In this document: positions 25,503-36,529 of the stretch, in pieces
Numbering within the stretch: the first letter of the stretch is position 1
Layout: each line of letters opens with the position of its first letter
NCBI RefSeq assembly: GCF_000346465.2
Contig: NC_034013.1
Location: 368,211 to 432,210 of the forward strand
Source: Prunus persica
Taxonomy: Eukaryota > Streptophyta > Magnoliopsida > Rosales > Rosaceae
Direction: 5' to 3'
DNA: 64,000 bases
The notes under the pieces: generated by a model
What the model was told of the DNA's origin: nothing
Databases searched by the model: none
What the model saw: the letters and a program-made list of their open reading frames with translations, nothing else
Made by a program: the position numbers and the translations under genes

Positions 25503-27047
25503 TGTGATCTAAATCTAAATCCAACCACAACCACAACGATATGTATCTATTTCACAGACAAAGTTACAAAATTTCAAAGTTAATTTGCATTTATTTATTT
25601 ATAATTCCGTTAAAAGCAACTGAATTGATAATTTAGAGTGAATGAAAATTGAAGAAAGCGTCAAAGCAGTGCAAGATCTAATGTAAGGAGATCAGATGGA
25701 CTTACCGGTGCAGATCGAAGCAACGGGTGTGAATGCAATCGAGCCGAGCAGATCGAGAGCTAGATCAGCCAACCGACATCAATGTGGTAGATTTTAAAGA
25801 CTGGATGAATCTTTGTATGTATTGTATAATGTATGAGGTGGGTGTTTGGGAATTGGGAAAATAAGCTACAGCCAAGAGAGAGAGAGAGAGAGAGATGTGA
25901 AATTGTAGATTGGATTTGGAACAAGAGAAACAGCTGGCGAGGGAAGAAGAGCAGTAGAGAGAGAGAGAGTTTGTGTTGTGAACTTGTGATTGTGTGTTAT
26001 GTTTGTGTTTGTGTTACAACTTTTGGTCGCTAGAGACTCTCACTAAATAGCAAATCCATTTGTATTGTACCTTTCTCCTTCTACTTTAATCCTTATGCGG
26101 CTCCTTGTGTTAGTAATTAATTTGGATTCAAAAATCAAAGATATGTCCACACGTTTTTCCTTTTTTTCTCACATGCTTTTGTTTTTATTTTTTCCTCATC
26201 CATCGCCCACCGTTTGTCTCTCCCTATCAATATTCAATATTCACTGTCCATTTCCCTTTTCAATATGTATTGAATTATTTCACCCGTTAAAAAGAACTAT
26301 TTCATGCTTCATAATGTATGACTAGTTTTCGTGAAATCTGTATACTACTAGTATTTCACTTTTCATGAAATTTGTATACTACTAATTCAGTTCATCCAAT
26401 TCACTTCAATTCGACACTATTTGAAGTTTTTTTTTGGTTATATTGAAGAGAATCGAATCATTGATGCAACTCATTATTCTGGTCTATCCAGAGTCACTTC
26501 TAAACGAGTCCTGTAAATTCAAACCTTAAAAAATCCATTTGGTAGGCTCATTTTTTAAAACCTAAATCCAAAAAAACTCAAAAACACCCGGTGAGATTTT
26601 AGAGTTTTTATTTTCTCTCTCTCACATGTCTCTCTCTCTTTCTTTCCCCTCCCTCTCTCATATGTCTCTCTCTTTCCCCTCCCTCTCTCGTCACTTGGTG
26701 GTTTTGGGTTGACGTCATTTGCAACTCCGTCAAGGTCTCCTTCATCCACTACCTCCTTAGTCTGACCCGACCCCACCCAAAATCTTTTCATGTTTTAGGT
26801 TTCTAGGGTTTCCATTGAAACCACACAAAATTTTCCTTTTCTTTTGGTAATTTCAATTTGAGAATTTAGATTTTTTTTTTAATTTTAATTTTTTTTATAG
26901 ATTTTAAAAATAGTTTGGAGTTCAATACCAAACAAGTTTTTAGATCTTAAAATCACTATTTGAAAACTTTTTTTTTTTTTAAAGAATCAAGTTTTTAAGT
27001 TTAATTTTTTGAGTAGGATACCTTAATATTTTTAATAAATTCCTAAA
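25503..27047. other. Upstream region of the PPI1-like gene and intergenic DNA
   Basis: No gene seen. It should contain the promoter and 5' UTR of the PPI1-like gene. A GA microsatellite lies at about 25867-25894. A short direct repeat, 'GTGAAATCTGTATACTACTA' and 'ATGAAATTTGTATACTACTA', lies at 26330-26385. The 26530-26960 stretch has MITE-like opposed ends ('CCATTTGGTAGG' and 'ATACCAAACAAG') but no confirmed boundaries. Confidence 0.4.
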
Positions 27048-27322
27048 TCTATATATATAAAGCAAAATGCAGAGAATGGTGAAACATTCAAAATACCAGA
27101 AAATACCCTTGGTTAATTCAAACATTAAGAATTGAAATTATTAATTAAATAAGAATAATATGGTAAATTCACATTTTTTATATATTAAAATTTTAAAATT
27201 AAAAAGAAAATCAGATAATATGTCCTGTTTTTATAGAACATAACTACTCATGTTATCTTTTCTTAATTCTAAAAATAAAATATAAAAGATAAAAGAAAAT
27301 CAATTGACGCATGCATCGCTAG
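27048..27322 (+). mobile_element. Non-autonomous Helitron
   Basis: Starts TCTATATATATAAAGC and ends CTAG, flanked by A on the left and T on the right, as expected for Helitron insertion between A and T. The body matches the tandem pair at 18619-19098 ('AGAATGGTGAAACATTC', 'AACATTAAGAATTGAAATT'). The 3' part contains the small palindrome GCATGC rather than a strong hairpin. It is 275 bp and non-coding. Confidence 0.6.
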
Positions 27323-29500
27323 TATAATGTAAAGTAGTGTAAGAGTGAGTGAACCGTTGAATTTACATCCAACGGTGAGTAACCACAAATCTCTTGAATC
27401 CCTGTAGTCCAAGAAATCAGGACTGTGTAAAGTAAATAGTATCGTATTATGTAGGGAGTTTTGGTTGAGCTTAATAGCAGTTTTCCAAACCATGTGCAAG
27501 TCTGGTATTGCCATTCTGGGCAGGGGCTGGAAGTGCTACTGTCTGGGCCCATTATGAAAGGGGCCCAAATTTTTTATTTTTATTTTTATTTTTATAAATA
27601 TAATTGTATTATATTATATATTATTTAATATTTTCAGAAAAACAAATATTTGGATAACATTGGAACATGTTAAACTCCTTGATGCACTGCACTGCACCCC
27701 TTCCACTCCTACATGTTATAAATCTTTCTTCTATCCCAACCTAAATTATGCTTTCTGTTTGTAGATTGAAGAGATTCGAAAATCCAACGTACGGCCTTTT
27801 ATTCATTGCGAAATTGATACTTATAAAAATCAATCGAATGTAATTGTTTATTATCTAATATCAACTCAAAAGGAAAATACGATTTTTTTAAGAAGCAGTT
27901 AGGTTTGAAATTGTTGTATGCATTTGTGCGAGGGGGTTAGGTTTGATTTGAGTTTCGTAGGGTTGAATAGTTGCACAATGGTATGGCAAATAGTACAAAA
28001 TAGCAATCATTCGGCCGTTAAATTTGTTTTTTTTTCAACATAAAGTTAGAAGAGAATGGTCTTTTGTAATTTCCTTTGTCCATAAAAAAAAGAAGATAGC
28101 AAATAGCTCGTCAATCATGATTCGTGATATGAATAAGATAAGATTTTCTTCGTTGGTTGTCAATTGTTTTATGTTCATTCAGTCATTCCTTGTATATGAA
28201 AGACAAACAAAGAGCATATGGGCAAATCTCACCCGTAGTTAATAGAAAAATGCTACGCTTATCACATAATTATATAGTAAAGTGAAAAAAGTTTTTAATT
28301 TTAATTTAATGAGACCCCAAAATCCAAGCGATATGGTGGGACCTAGAATCAAATGCAACAAACGCGTGAAAACATAAAAGAGGGAAATGTCTGGGCCCAA
28401 CTCAAATATGAAATGTCAAAAGAGGAGGCACCGGGGGCTTCTCTGTTTTTTTCCTGGTTTGACATCAGATAAGGATCATATTTATTTTCCCAAAAAGATA
28501 AAACTTTTTTTTTGTTTTTCGGAAAAGATGAGGGACCTGTGTTTCTTTTTATAATTTACCACTAAGGTCTCTTCATCATCAGTTATAAGCATACATGCAG
28601 CAGAGAGAAAACCTCATGAGGGCTGAGGCTGGAGCGGTTCTGTGTGTGTGCGCCTGCGTGGTTAATCTTTTGACAGTTTGAGGTCTTGCCAATTCATGTC
28701 TCCAGAAGTCTATATGTTTTTTTTAAAAATTCAGGTCTTGCCAATTGAATATTTAAGTCTGAATTAGAGCATGATCCATGTGGTTGACAGACAGCAGGGA
28801 TGGAAGACTGGGAAGACCAAGTTGATTGATCCAGTGGGTTTTATATTTACCCAGAAAGAAAGGAAAAAAGAAAAAAAGAAAAAAAGAAAAGGGAAGATCT
28901 GAACTCAAGTCAAGTGGATATACCCTAGGAGGAATCTTAAACCAAGTATAGTTTTGGCAAAGGTTGAACTAGTCTAATACTGCTCTTAGCCACACATATC
29001 GGCCTGGCCTGGCCAAAGTTGCCATCCAGCTAATTGTTGCGATTGATGATGAATTTTTTGATAATATGACTACCAGTGGCAGCCTAACATACAGGAAATA
29101 TATGGTAGATATGTGGACTAACATTTGACAGCGCGACAAGCGTTTTGCTTGACCTCATTCAGGCATCTTCGAATATTCAGGCATCTAATTTATCTATGAA
29201 TATTCGTTTTGGCTGACCTCAGAATTTATCTCCTCTTTTTTTTTTTCTTTTTTTTTTACGGAGCCGCCCCGCTAATTAAATTAAAAATTATGACTATTAA
29301 CTTTTTTTTATATATTAATTATATTAAAAATTATGACAGTTGTTTCCTCACCTGTAAATTCCGAATCGGAAATTATAGAGCGAAAATTACGGAGGTGTGG
29401 AGAAAAAAATTAGAAACGGGTGTCATAATGGATGGCTATAAAAAGAAACAATGAGAGAAAAAAATCACAACTTAGAAAACAAAACACTTAGCTCTACCAG
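27323..29500. other. Intergenic
   Basis: About 2.2 kb, AT-rich, with no gene, RNA or bounded repeat that I can support. 'AAAAAATGCTACGCTTATCAC' (about 28247-28267, first 20 bases quoted in part) vaguely resembles the end of the MITE at 42949, without a partner end. Confidence 0.4.
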
Positions 29501-30240
29501 TTTTCTTCCTTCCCATTTCTCTCAATCTAAACCTATCTCCTCCAACTTAGAAATAAAATGGCCTCTTCATTCACATTTTCTCTCAATCTAAACTTAGCTT
29601 CGCCAACACAGACATGGAGGCAAAGGGCTGCACCAATATGGATGCCTTACTTTGCTTTCTCATGAGGACCAGTTATTGTAAACGATTCATTACTCCTAGA
29701 CAAACGATGTTGCCATTTGAGTTGCAAAGAGTTTGGTGACTCCTAGGGATGTGCGCATGCTAGGAACAATGGATGGTAACTAGGTGGTAAGTGATGTCAT
29801 GGCACTGAGCGTGCAAAGTGCGGCTTCAGTTGCAAGTGTGGGTCATCACCTCATTTTGAAATTCCATGAGGTGCAAATGCTAAAAGCTCAATTGGTGACA
29901 GAATGGAATTTGGTTGAAGATTGTTAGAGTGTTATAAGGTGATTGAAAAGGGAGAGGGCAAAGACGTTGGAGGAGATGCTATACCAGCTTGAAATATTGC
30001 AGGAAGAGAATCAAAAGCTATCAAATATGGGAGGAGCTCGAGGCCTTGGATTGACTGGGTAAATGTGTGTGAAGAGATCCAAGTTTTGTTAAAGCTAAGA
30101 AAGTGATGTTTGGAAGCTCAAGTGATGAGTCCCAAGAAGCGGTGCTTGAAAACCCGAGAGGGGAGATCCAGAAGGCCAAACTAAAGTCTCCTATTGTTGA
30201 ATCACGAAGCGCGCCATGTTGTTGTTTTAAAAAAAATTAA
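29501..30240 (+). pseudogene. Coding-like but broken stretch, unclassified
   Basis: Short plus-strand pieces read like protein (for example MASSFTFSLNLNLASP from 29558 and LEEMLYQLEILQEENQKL near 29970) but are interrupted by stops and do not join into a known family. The composition differs from the AT-rich flanks. It could be an old gene relic or an unrecognised repeat. No function is proposed. Confidence 0.25.
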
Positions 30241-30353
30241 TTTAGTGTCACATCCTGGGATCAACTCCGCCGTAGCACGATATTGTCCGCTTTAGGCCCT
30301 CCTCTCTGGCATTCACGGTTTTGTTTCTGGGAGCTCATGAGCAACTTCCCAGT

Positions 30354-30408
30354 GGGTCACCCATCCTGGGATTGCTCTAGCCCCCAACTCGCTTAACTTC
30401 GGAGTTCC
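30354..30408 (-). other. 5S rRNA-like segment in TRIM 3' LTR
   Basis: On the minus strand 'AACTCCGAAGTTAAGCGAG' and 'CAGGATGGGTGACCC' match the internal promoter half of plant 5S rRNA (A box to C box region). It may recruit RNA polymerase III, but it is not a 5S rRNA gene: the outer parts of 5S rRNA are absent or diverged. Confidence 0.85.
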
Positions 30409-30702
30409 TACAACTCCGAAGCCAGTGAGCTCCCAAAAGGCCTCGTGCTAGATGGATGCGGGTGTGCACATATAAGGCACATTACCCCCTCTCCGTTGGG
30501 TTTGATGTAGGATTTTACAATCCACCCCCTTAAGGGCCTGACATCCTCGTCGGCACACTCGCACCACACTGCAGAGTGGCTCTGATACCAAATTGTTACA
30601 TCCTGGGATCAACTCCGCCGTAGCATGATATTGTCCTCTTTGGGCCTCCCCTTTCTGGCCCTCACGGTTTTGTTTCTGGGAGCTCATGAGCAACTTCCCG
30701 GT

Positions 30703-30757
30703 GGGTCACCCATCCTGGGATTGTTCTAGCCCCCAACTCGCTTAACTTCGGAGTTCC
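30703..30757 (-). other. 5S rRNA-like segment in TRIM 5' LTR
   Basis: Second copy of the 5S-like promoter segment, in the LTR that would drive transcription of the element; nearly identical to the copy at 30354-30408. Confidence 0.85.
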
Positions 30758-30867
30758 TACGACTCCGAAACCAGTGAACTCCCAAAAGGCCTCGTGCTAG
30801 ATGGATGCGGGTGTGCACATATAAGGCACATTACCCCCTCTCCGTTGGTTTGATGTAGGATCTAACA

Positions 30868-31346
30868 TTTAGTCCCTTGTTTCCTCTTTTTTTAAAGGTG
30901 AAATAAATATGTTTATTATTTTTTTATTCTTTTAATTTTAATGACACATATTAATGTACTTATCATCCAACTATAAATACCTGCAAATGTACAAATCTAT
31001 TGGAAACTACGAATGAGTAAATAGGTTATTAACCAAGTAACCTGTTTAAGACGACCCGAACCCAACATGACACGTTTATTAAATGAGTCGGGTTCGGGTT
31101 GAGCATTCTTGACACGTTTATTATCCCGACACGACACAACCCATTCCTAAGCCTAATCTAATATAAAATTACTAATAAATAAAAAAATTTGCCATGACTT
31201 AATGTCATAAAATAATTTTTTATAACTAAAATTCATCATCAGTTAGCATGTAATAACAATCACAAATCAAATTCATACATTTTTTTTAATGTATGAAGAA
31301 AGTACGTTTTTTAGGAGAAAGCGGATGAATGTGATATATACTAATG
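30868..31346. other. Intergenic, possible MITE fragment
   Basis: No gene seen. At 31050-31145 'GGGTCG'-like and 'CCCGACACGACAC' words in opposed orientation resemble the subterminal text of a plant hAT-type MITE, but no ends could be fixed. Confidence 0.35.
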
Positions 31347-31349
31347 TTA

Positions 31350-31609
31350 GGGCTCGTTTGGGACTGCTTATGTAGGAAGCACTTCTACTTAAAAAGGGCT
31401 TCTAGCAAAAACACTTTTATTATAAAAATGTTGAAATTTTCATAAGAAATGGAAGTGCTTCATGGAAAAGTACTTGGGAGTGCTTCCTGAAGAAGTACAT
31501 GACAGGTGCTTTAGAAGCACTTCTAAACTTTTCTGTCAAACGCTGTAAGAATCGTTTTTGGTTGTCAGAAAACGCTTTTAGCACTTTCAGAATCACTCCC
31601 AAACGTAGT
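31350..31609. mobile_element. Tourist-like (PIF/Harbinger) MITE
   Basis: The ends are inverted repeats: left 'CGTTTGGGACTGCTT', right end read inwards 'CGTTTGGGAGTGATT'. Both sides are flanked by TTA (31347-31349 and 31610-31612), the target duplication of the PIF/Harbinger superfamily. 260 bp, non-coding; the minus-strand ORF 31420-31602 is repeat-derived. Confidence 0.65.
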
Positions 31610-31612
31610 TTA

Positions 31613-33590
31613 GTTGGATCTTCCCTCTTTGTATTTTTTCACGTGCTTCTATTTTTTTTTTTAAAAAAACTAATTTAATTTTTGTTGTTATAATGAAAAA
31701 AGAATAAAAAATACAAATATAATGACAAGACTATGACTCGAACCTGGGCCTTGTACCGAGAAATATGCACTAGAAACTTTTGTGTCAAAGTGCTGCACAC
31801 TAGAGTATATATACCACTTTTATAATATTAATATATATACTATAAAGTAAAAATATTTCAGAAGCCCTCAAAAATCGATGGACCCTGTGTAGTAGCCTCA
31901 CTTGCATCATACCAGGGCCGACCTCTTCTCTATTTCTGTATATGATTTGTTTTGGTTGTAAATCATACTATTTGTGTTTGTACCCAATTTTGGTAAACGG
32001 ACCAAAAATGGTCTGAAATGTTAAAATAATATTTTAAAGATAAAGCCAGACCCATTAGCGTTTGTCTTTTCTTAAAATGTCATCTTTTCCCTAATGGGCT
32101 TTTTAGGATAAATCAATAAGAGGGCCCAAATTGTAAAAATCAGACCCTCATCTTTTCCCTTTAAGCCAAGAGACACCATCTGATCGGGGCATTGGTGTTG
32201 ATTCAACGAATTTCTCCGTTCCTTAGAGCAGAGCTGACCCCCGTGTGCGGCGGAAAGGAACAACGGACAGAAAAAATGACCAACAATTTGTCTCAAGGGC
32301 ATTTTTCTTTTTCTTTTTGGTATTGAAAAAAAAAATAAACGAAATTTTCAAATACACAAGTTAAGAGACAGAAAACAACACACACTTTTTAAGGCTCCGA
32401 AAAAACAAAAAAGAAAAGGTAAATTTTTGAAGCATGAGCAAGCACTTGTGCCTTGTGGTCATCATCGGAATGACTTAAAATCCTTATTTCGCTTGAAAAC
32501 TTATTTGTTTGATGATGGGCACAGGCACACACAGCTAGCGCCATGATTGATTCAGAAAGTGGACCCACAAGCATGTCCGTCCTATAGTTATAGTGCTCAC
32601 TTTAAGATGCTGACTTTTTCAAAAAGCATTATGATTGGATATGAACCATTTGATTTTTGACCTAAAACGTAGGTGTCAGTGTAACACGCTGCCACCTGTC
32701 ACTATTTCATTCATTTATATTATTTGTGCACATACGTCAGGCCAACTTCATGCTTTGTTGATAGGAGACCAATTATAACGTGGTGTTTTTTTTCTGAAGA
32801 AATATTGATGTATTCTTTTTTATTGATAAAGCGATTTTGGAAGTGGAGAAATCAAATCTAGAACATCGGTTGTAAGAGTAAATATTCTTGATCAATTTAA
32901 CTACAAGTTTCTTGCTAAAAAAAAAAGAAAAAAAAGAAAAGGGTATAATTTCAAGTTAAGGAAGAAGCCAATGGATGCGACTTGTACAGATGAGGCAGAC
33001 GTTTTTTCTTTTTAAAAGAAGGGGTTGCTTAATCGTCCATTCTTAAGCAAGCGTGCCCATCCTTGTACGTTATATCCAACGCCCATGATCCATCTAAAAA
33101 TTCCAATCCATGGGAGGGGCTTGGGGAACCTTTTGGTAAGATATTTGATATTGGCATTTGGCCTTTGGCATCTGGCATCGGCCGATCCGACTGCACGTTC
33201 ACGAGATGTGGGGTCATGATGTAGCTTCTTTAATATTGACATTGACTCATTGAGCACGTAACTTTAATCTTGACCCATTTATTACCTTACAAACAAACAA
33301 ATCAACTATTTAATTATCTAAAAGAATAGAATAAGGACCAATGAGATAGAAAAAAAAAAAAAATCGTAAATAGGGTTTGAATTTCATAGATAATATGAAA
33401 GGTATTGTCTATAATGATAGGCAAATAAAAGACTTTCTCAAAATTTTTATTCATACGCTTGCTATTTTGGAAATGGGTATTGTTTGAATTTTTCAATTCA
33501 TTGAAATTGAATTATTCTTTTTATTAGCCCTTAAATTTTGACTCAATTTGAAAAATATTTTTTTAGACTTGACTTTTGATCGGCAAAAGT
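31613..33590. other. Intergenic
   Basis: No gene or bounded element seen in about 2 kb. Short ORFs on both strands lack domains. Confidence 0.4.
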
Positions 33591-34770
33591 AGGTCGTGGT
33601 GCGTCTTGGGGCTGGAAAGGAATTATTGAAGGACGTCGTAACTAGGGGTGGGCACGGTTCGGTTTGGACCGGTTTTTGCCTCAAATTAGAACCGATCCAA
33701 TACTATTCATCCGGTTTGGTTCGGTTCGGTTTTAATAAAAAAAATTTCAAAAATTGTCCGGTTCGGTTTGAACCGGTTTCGGTCCGGTTCCGGTTCGGTT
33801 TGGTTTTGAACCGGATTATAAAAATTATTTTTTTAAATTACTTTTTAATACAATTCTCAACTGAAATATTATTTTTTTACTTGAAAATTAACAAATTATT
33901 CAATTTCATATAAAAAATAAATATTAAAGTGAGAAAATAGAGATATTTTGACATTGAACTTGGATAAATATTATGTTTTTTTTAGTGAAATTAAAAATAT
34001 AGCATTAAATATAAATATATATTGAAATTATATATTTTTTTAGTTTCACCGGTTCAGTTCGGCCCGGTTCGGTTTTTGAAGACATGGAACCGGATCTGGA
34101 ACCGGTCCAAACCGGTTCGGTTCGGTTTTTGACCGGTTTTTGACTTTTTGGTCAACTCGGTTTTTTTCCGGTTTGGTTCAGTGCGGTTTGGTTTGGATTT
34201 CCGGTTCGCCGGTTTGAGTGCCCACCCCTAGTCGTAACGTTGAGGCTAGGGTAAGGTGGAGTGTCGGCAATGGAGAAAGCATAAAGATCCAAGGCAACCG
34301 TTGGTTCCCAAAACCTTATAAGTTTCAGGTGATGTCACACCATCCTGGAATGTCAATATATGTCAAGTTTCAGATATGCTTTATGGGTCGGCTCTCATGA
34401 TAGAGATGGACGCTATAAGGACAGTTCTGTTTGCTTGTCAACATGGGGGTTTCTCACAGGTGGTGGTGGAGTCTAATTCCCAAGTTTCCATCAAGATGGT
34501 GAAGGGGGAGAGGGTGGTGGCTGTGGAGGTAGATAGTATTCTCTTCGACATCCAGACAGCGATTCGAGAATTCCAGAAGTAATTTTTATTTTTGCACCTC
34601 GCAGCTGCAACAAAGCTGCTCATGAGATTGCAACTTTTGTGTGCAAGGTAGGTGGTAGTTACTATTGGGATTTTGTACCTCAAGATTAGTTGTTTAATAC
34701 CTTAGCTGGAGATGCTAATATTCGTGTTCGCCTTTAATAAAAGTATTTGATTATTCGAAAAAAAAGGGAC
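33591..34770 (+). pseudogene. Truncated LINE remnant (zf-RVT and RNase H-like)
   Basis: After skipping the MITE inserted at 33643-34230, the reading 'WKGIIEGRRNVEARVRW' and then 'SVGNGESIKIQGNRWFP' resembles the region after reverse transcriptase (zf-RVT) in plant L1-type elements. It is followed by an RNase H-like part (34380-34680) with 'VVVESNSQVSIKMV' and 'PRSCNKAAHEIATF'. Stops and frameshifts break it. Near 34730 'AATAAAAG' and a short A-run end the element, like a LINE tail. The 5' part is missing, as usual for LINEs. Confidence 0.65.
33643..34230. mobile_element. hAT-type MITE with perfect ends
   Basis: Terminal inverted repeats TAGGGGTGGGCAC and GTGCCCACCCCTA are perfect. The 8-bp target duplication GTCGTAAC (33635-33642 and 34231-34238) is exact, as for hAT transposition. 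The element is 588 bp, full of GGTTCGG and AACCGG words, and has no transposase. It interrupts the LINE remnant. Confidence 0.9.
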
Positions 34771-36529
34771 AAATGGTCTTACTGTCAATTTTGTTAACTT
34801 TTTATGTTAAATGCAAGAATAAAATAGTATTTTTGTATTATTTTTAATTTCTAATTTTTGAATATTCCTTTCACCCAAAAAATAAAATTAAAAATTAAAA
34901 AATCTTATTCCAATCCTCAGTCAAACTAAAAATTAAAAATTAGTTCGTATTCCTAAAAACTTGAATTTTTTTTTGGTTTTTAATATTTTATTCATATTTT
35001 AATCAATTTTAAATTATAAAAATATAAAAAAATACCATTTTACACATGCATTTAACTGAAAAATTAACAAAATTGACGGTATGACTTTTTGTTCTAACAA
35101 AACTAAAGTTGAAGGACTAGGGGAACGATTTTGAAAATTGAGGGACTCAAATACAAATCGGGTCTAAATTCAGGAACTAATAAAACGAATAACCCAAAAG
35201 GATAAATACAAACTCACGGCTTCTACCAAAAAAAAATAAAAATAAACATCAAAATCAAATTATTTGGGTGAGGTGGGAATTGTATTTGCAATCAAATCTC
35301 AATCCCTTCTGTCCCTTGCTTAATGCATAAAGACTCTCCTCTATCTTTTTTCTGGTTGGCAAAATTAGGAAGGGGTAGAGGTGTTTTGGGTAGATGGGTT
35401 TTTTCAAACACACAGTATCATAAGGATTAAATTTGAGACCACCAATTTGTAAATTAAGATATTTTTCACTGGACTAGATACTATTAACAGTGCTAGTTGC
35501 TAATTAATTGATGAGAATGTTTCGATAAAACCAAAAAAGAAGAAAAAGAATTGATGGGGGAATGAACGCGTATGCGTAGCATGCAATTTCAAATGCGAGA
35601 GAAGGACAACAAACAATAAGAAACAGAAATTGAGAATCGTAGAGTGAAAGATAGGTAACCGCGTGCCGCGTCAGTCAGGTAAATAAATACTCTATCACTT
35701 ACTCAGTCAGACTATATATAGCGTAGTCTATTCTTTATCTATACTAATACCAATATAAAAACAAAACAAAAAATATAGAAGCTGGCACGCAAACCCATTT
35801 GCATGATAATTAACAGCTGGAAAAACAAAATTAGGTCTCAGAAGGAAAATAGCAGCAGCAAGCAACCTACCAAAGCTTGCTTCCCACATGAAACCACATG
35901 TAATGTAATTACTAATAACTGAAAATTATGAAGACAAAGAAGAAGATGACTAGTGTATACAAAAGATTTGCATAGAGTATTTTGCTTTTGTTGTAAATAG
36001 GTAGGCCAACTTTGCTATTATTGGAGAATGAGGAACCGAACTTAGACCCTCGGTGCATGGATAAATGCTCTTAAATACTTGAACTACAAGTAACCCTAAA
36101 CAATAAGCTCGCCTTCCTTTTCCCTCAACTTGGCCAAGCTTAAGCTGTTTTTCCCTGCTGTACGGAACATTGGATCTTAAAATTCTACATAACATTGGGC
36201 CCAATAGAGGTTGGTTCGGGCTTTGTATAAAAAATCTGAACAAAGTGCTTGTCTACAATTCCATGGGCCTTGGCTTAGGACATATTATGGTGGGCCTGCA
36301 AAACTCACGCCACCAGTAATAATCCTGTTGCATATTCTTCTAAGATAAGGATGCTGGGAAACTATAAGCTTTTCGATAATTAACTTCATACCATCTAATA
36401 ATGCCAGTGATATGGGAGGAATTTACTAATTATTGACTATACAACAGAAACTATTGCTGTGTTTTCGACAGTCGTTTGGACTTGCAAAGTTGTTTATAGC
36501 ATTTACATAATAATACAAGCCAAAGAGGA
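34771..36529. other. Intergenic, 3' flank of LHCB7
   Basis: No gene seen. The part next to 36529 should be the LHCB7 3' UTR. Confidence 0.45.

Larger units (their letters stand above)
30246..30867 (-). mobile_element. Cassandra-type TRIM retrotransposon, structurally complete
   Basis: Two direct LTRs of 274 bp (30246-30519 and 30594-30867) begin TG and end CA and are flanked by the 5-bp target duplication TTTAG (30241-30245 and 30868-30872). The internal part is only 74 bp. It holds a primer-binding site for initiator tRNA-Met (TGGTATCAGAGC on the minus strand, 30579-30590) three bases inside the 5' LTR, and a polypurine tract (30520-30531 read on the minus strand) against the 3' LTR. Each LTR carries 5S rRNA-like sequence, the hallmark of Cassandra. 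It encodes no protein and depends on other elements to move. The ORF crossing the first LTR is spurious. Confidence 0.93.

Noticed and set aside
30354..30757. 5S rRNA gene
   Set aside because: Only the internal promoter part of 5S rRNA is matched, and it lies inside TRIM LTRs with a target duplication.
31725..31775. tRNA or SINE B-box-like text (GGCCCAGGTTCGAGTC on the minus strand)
   Set aside because: No A box, cloverleaf or element boundary could be found around it.
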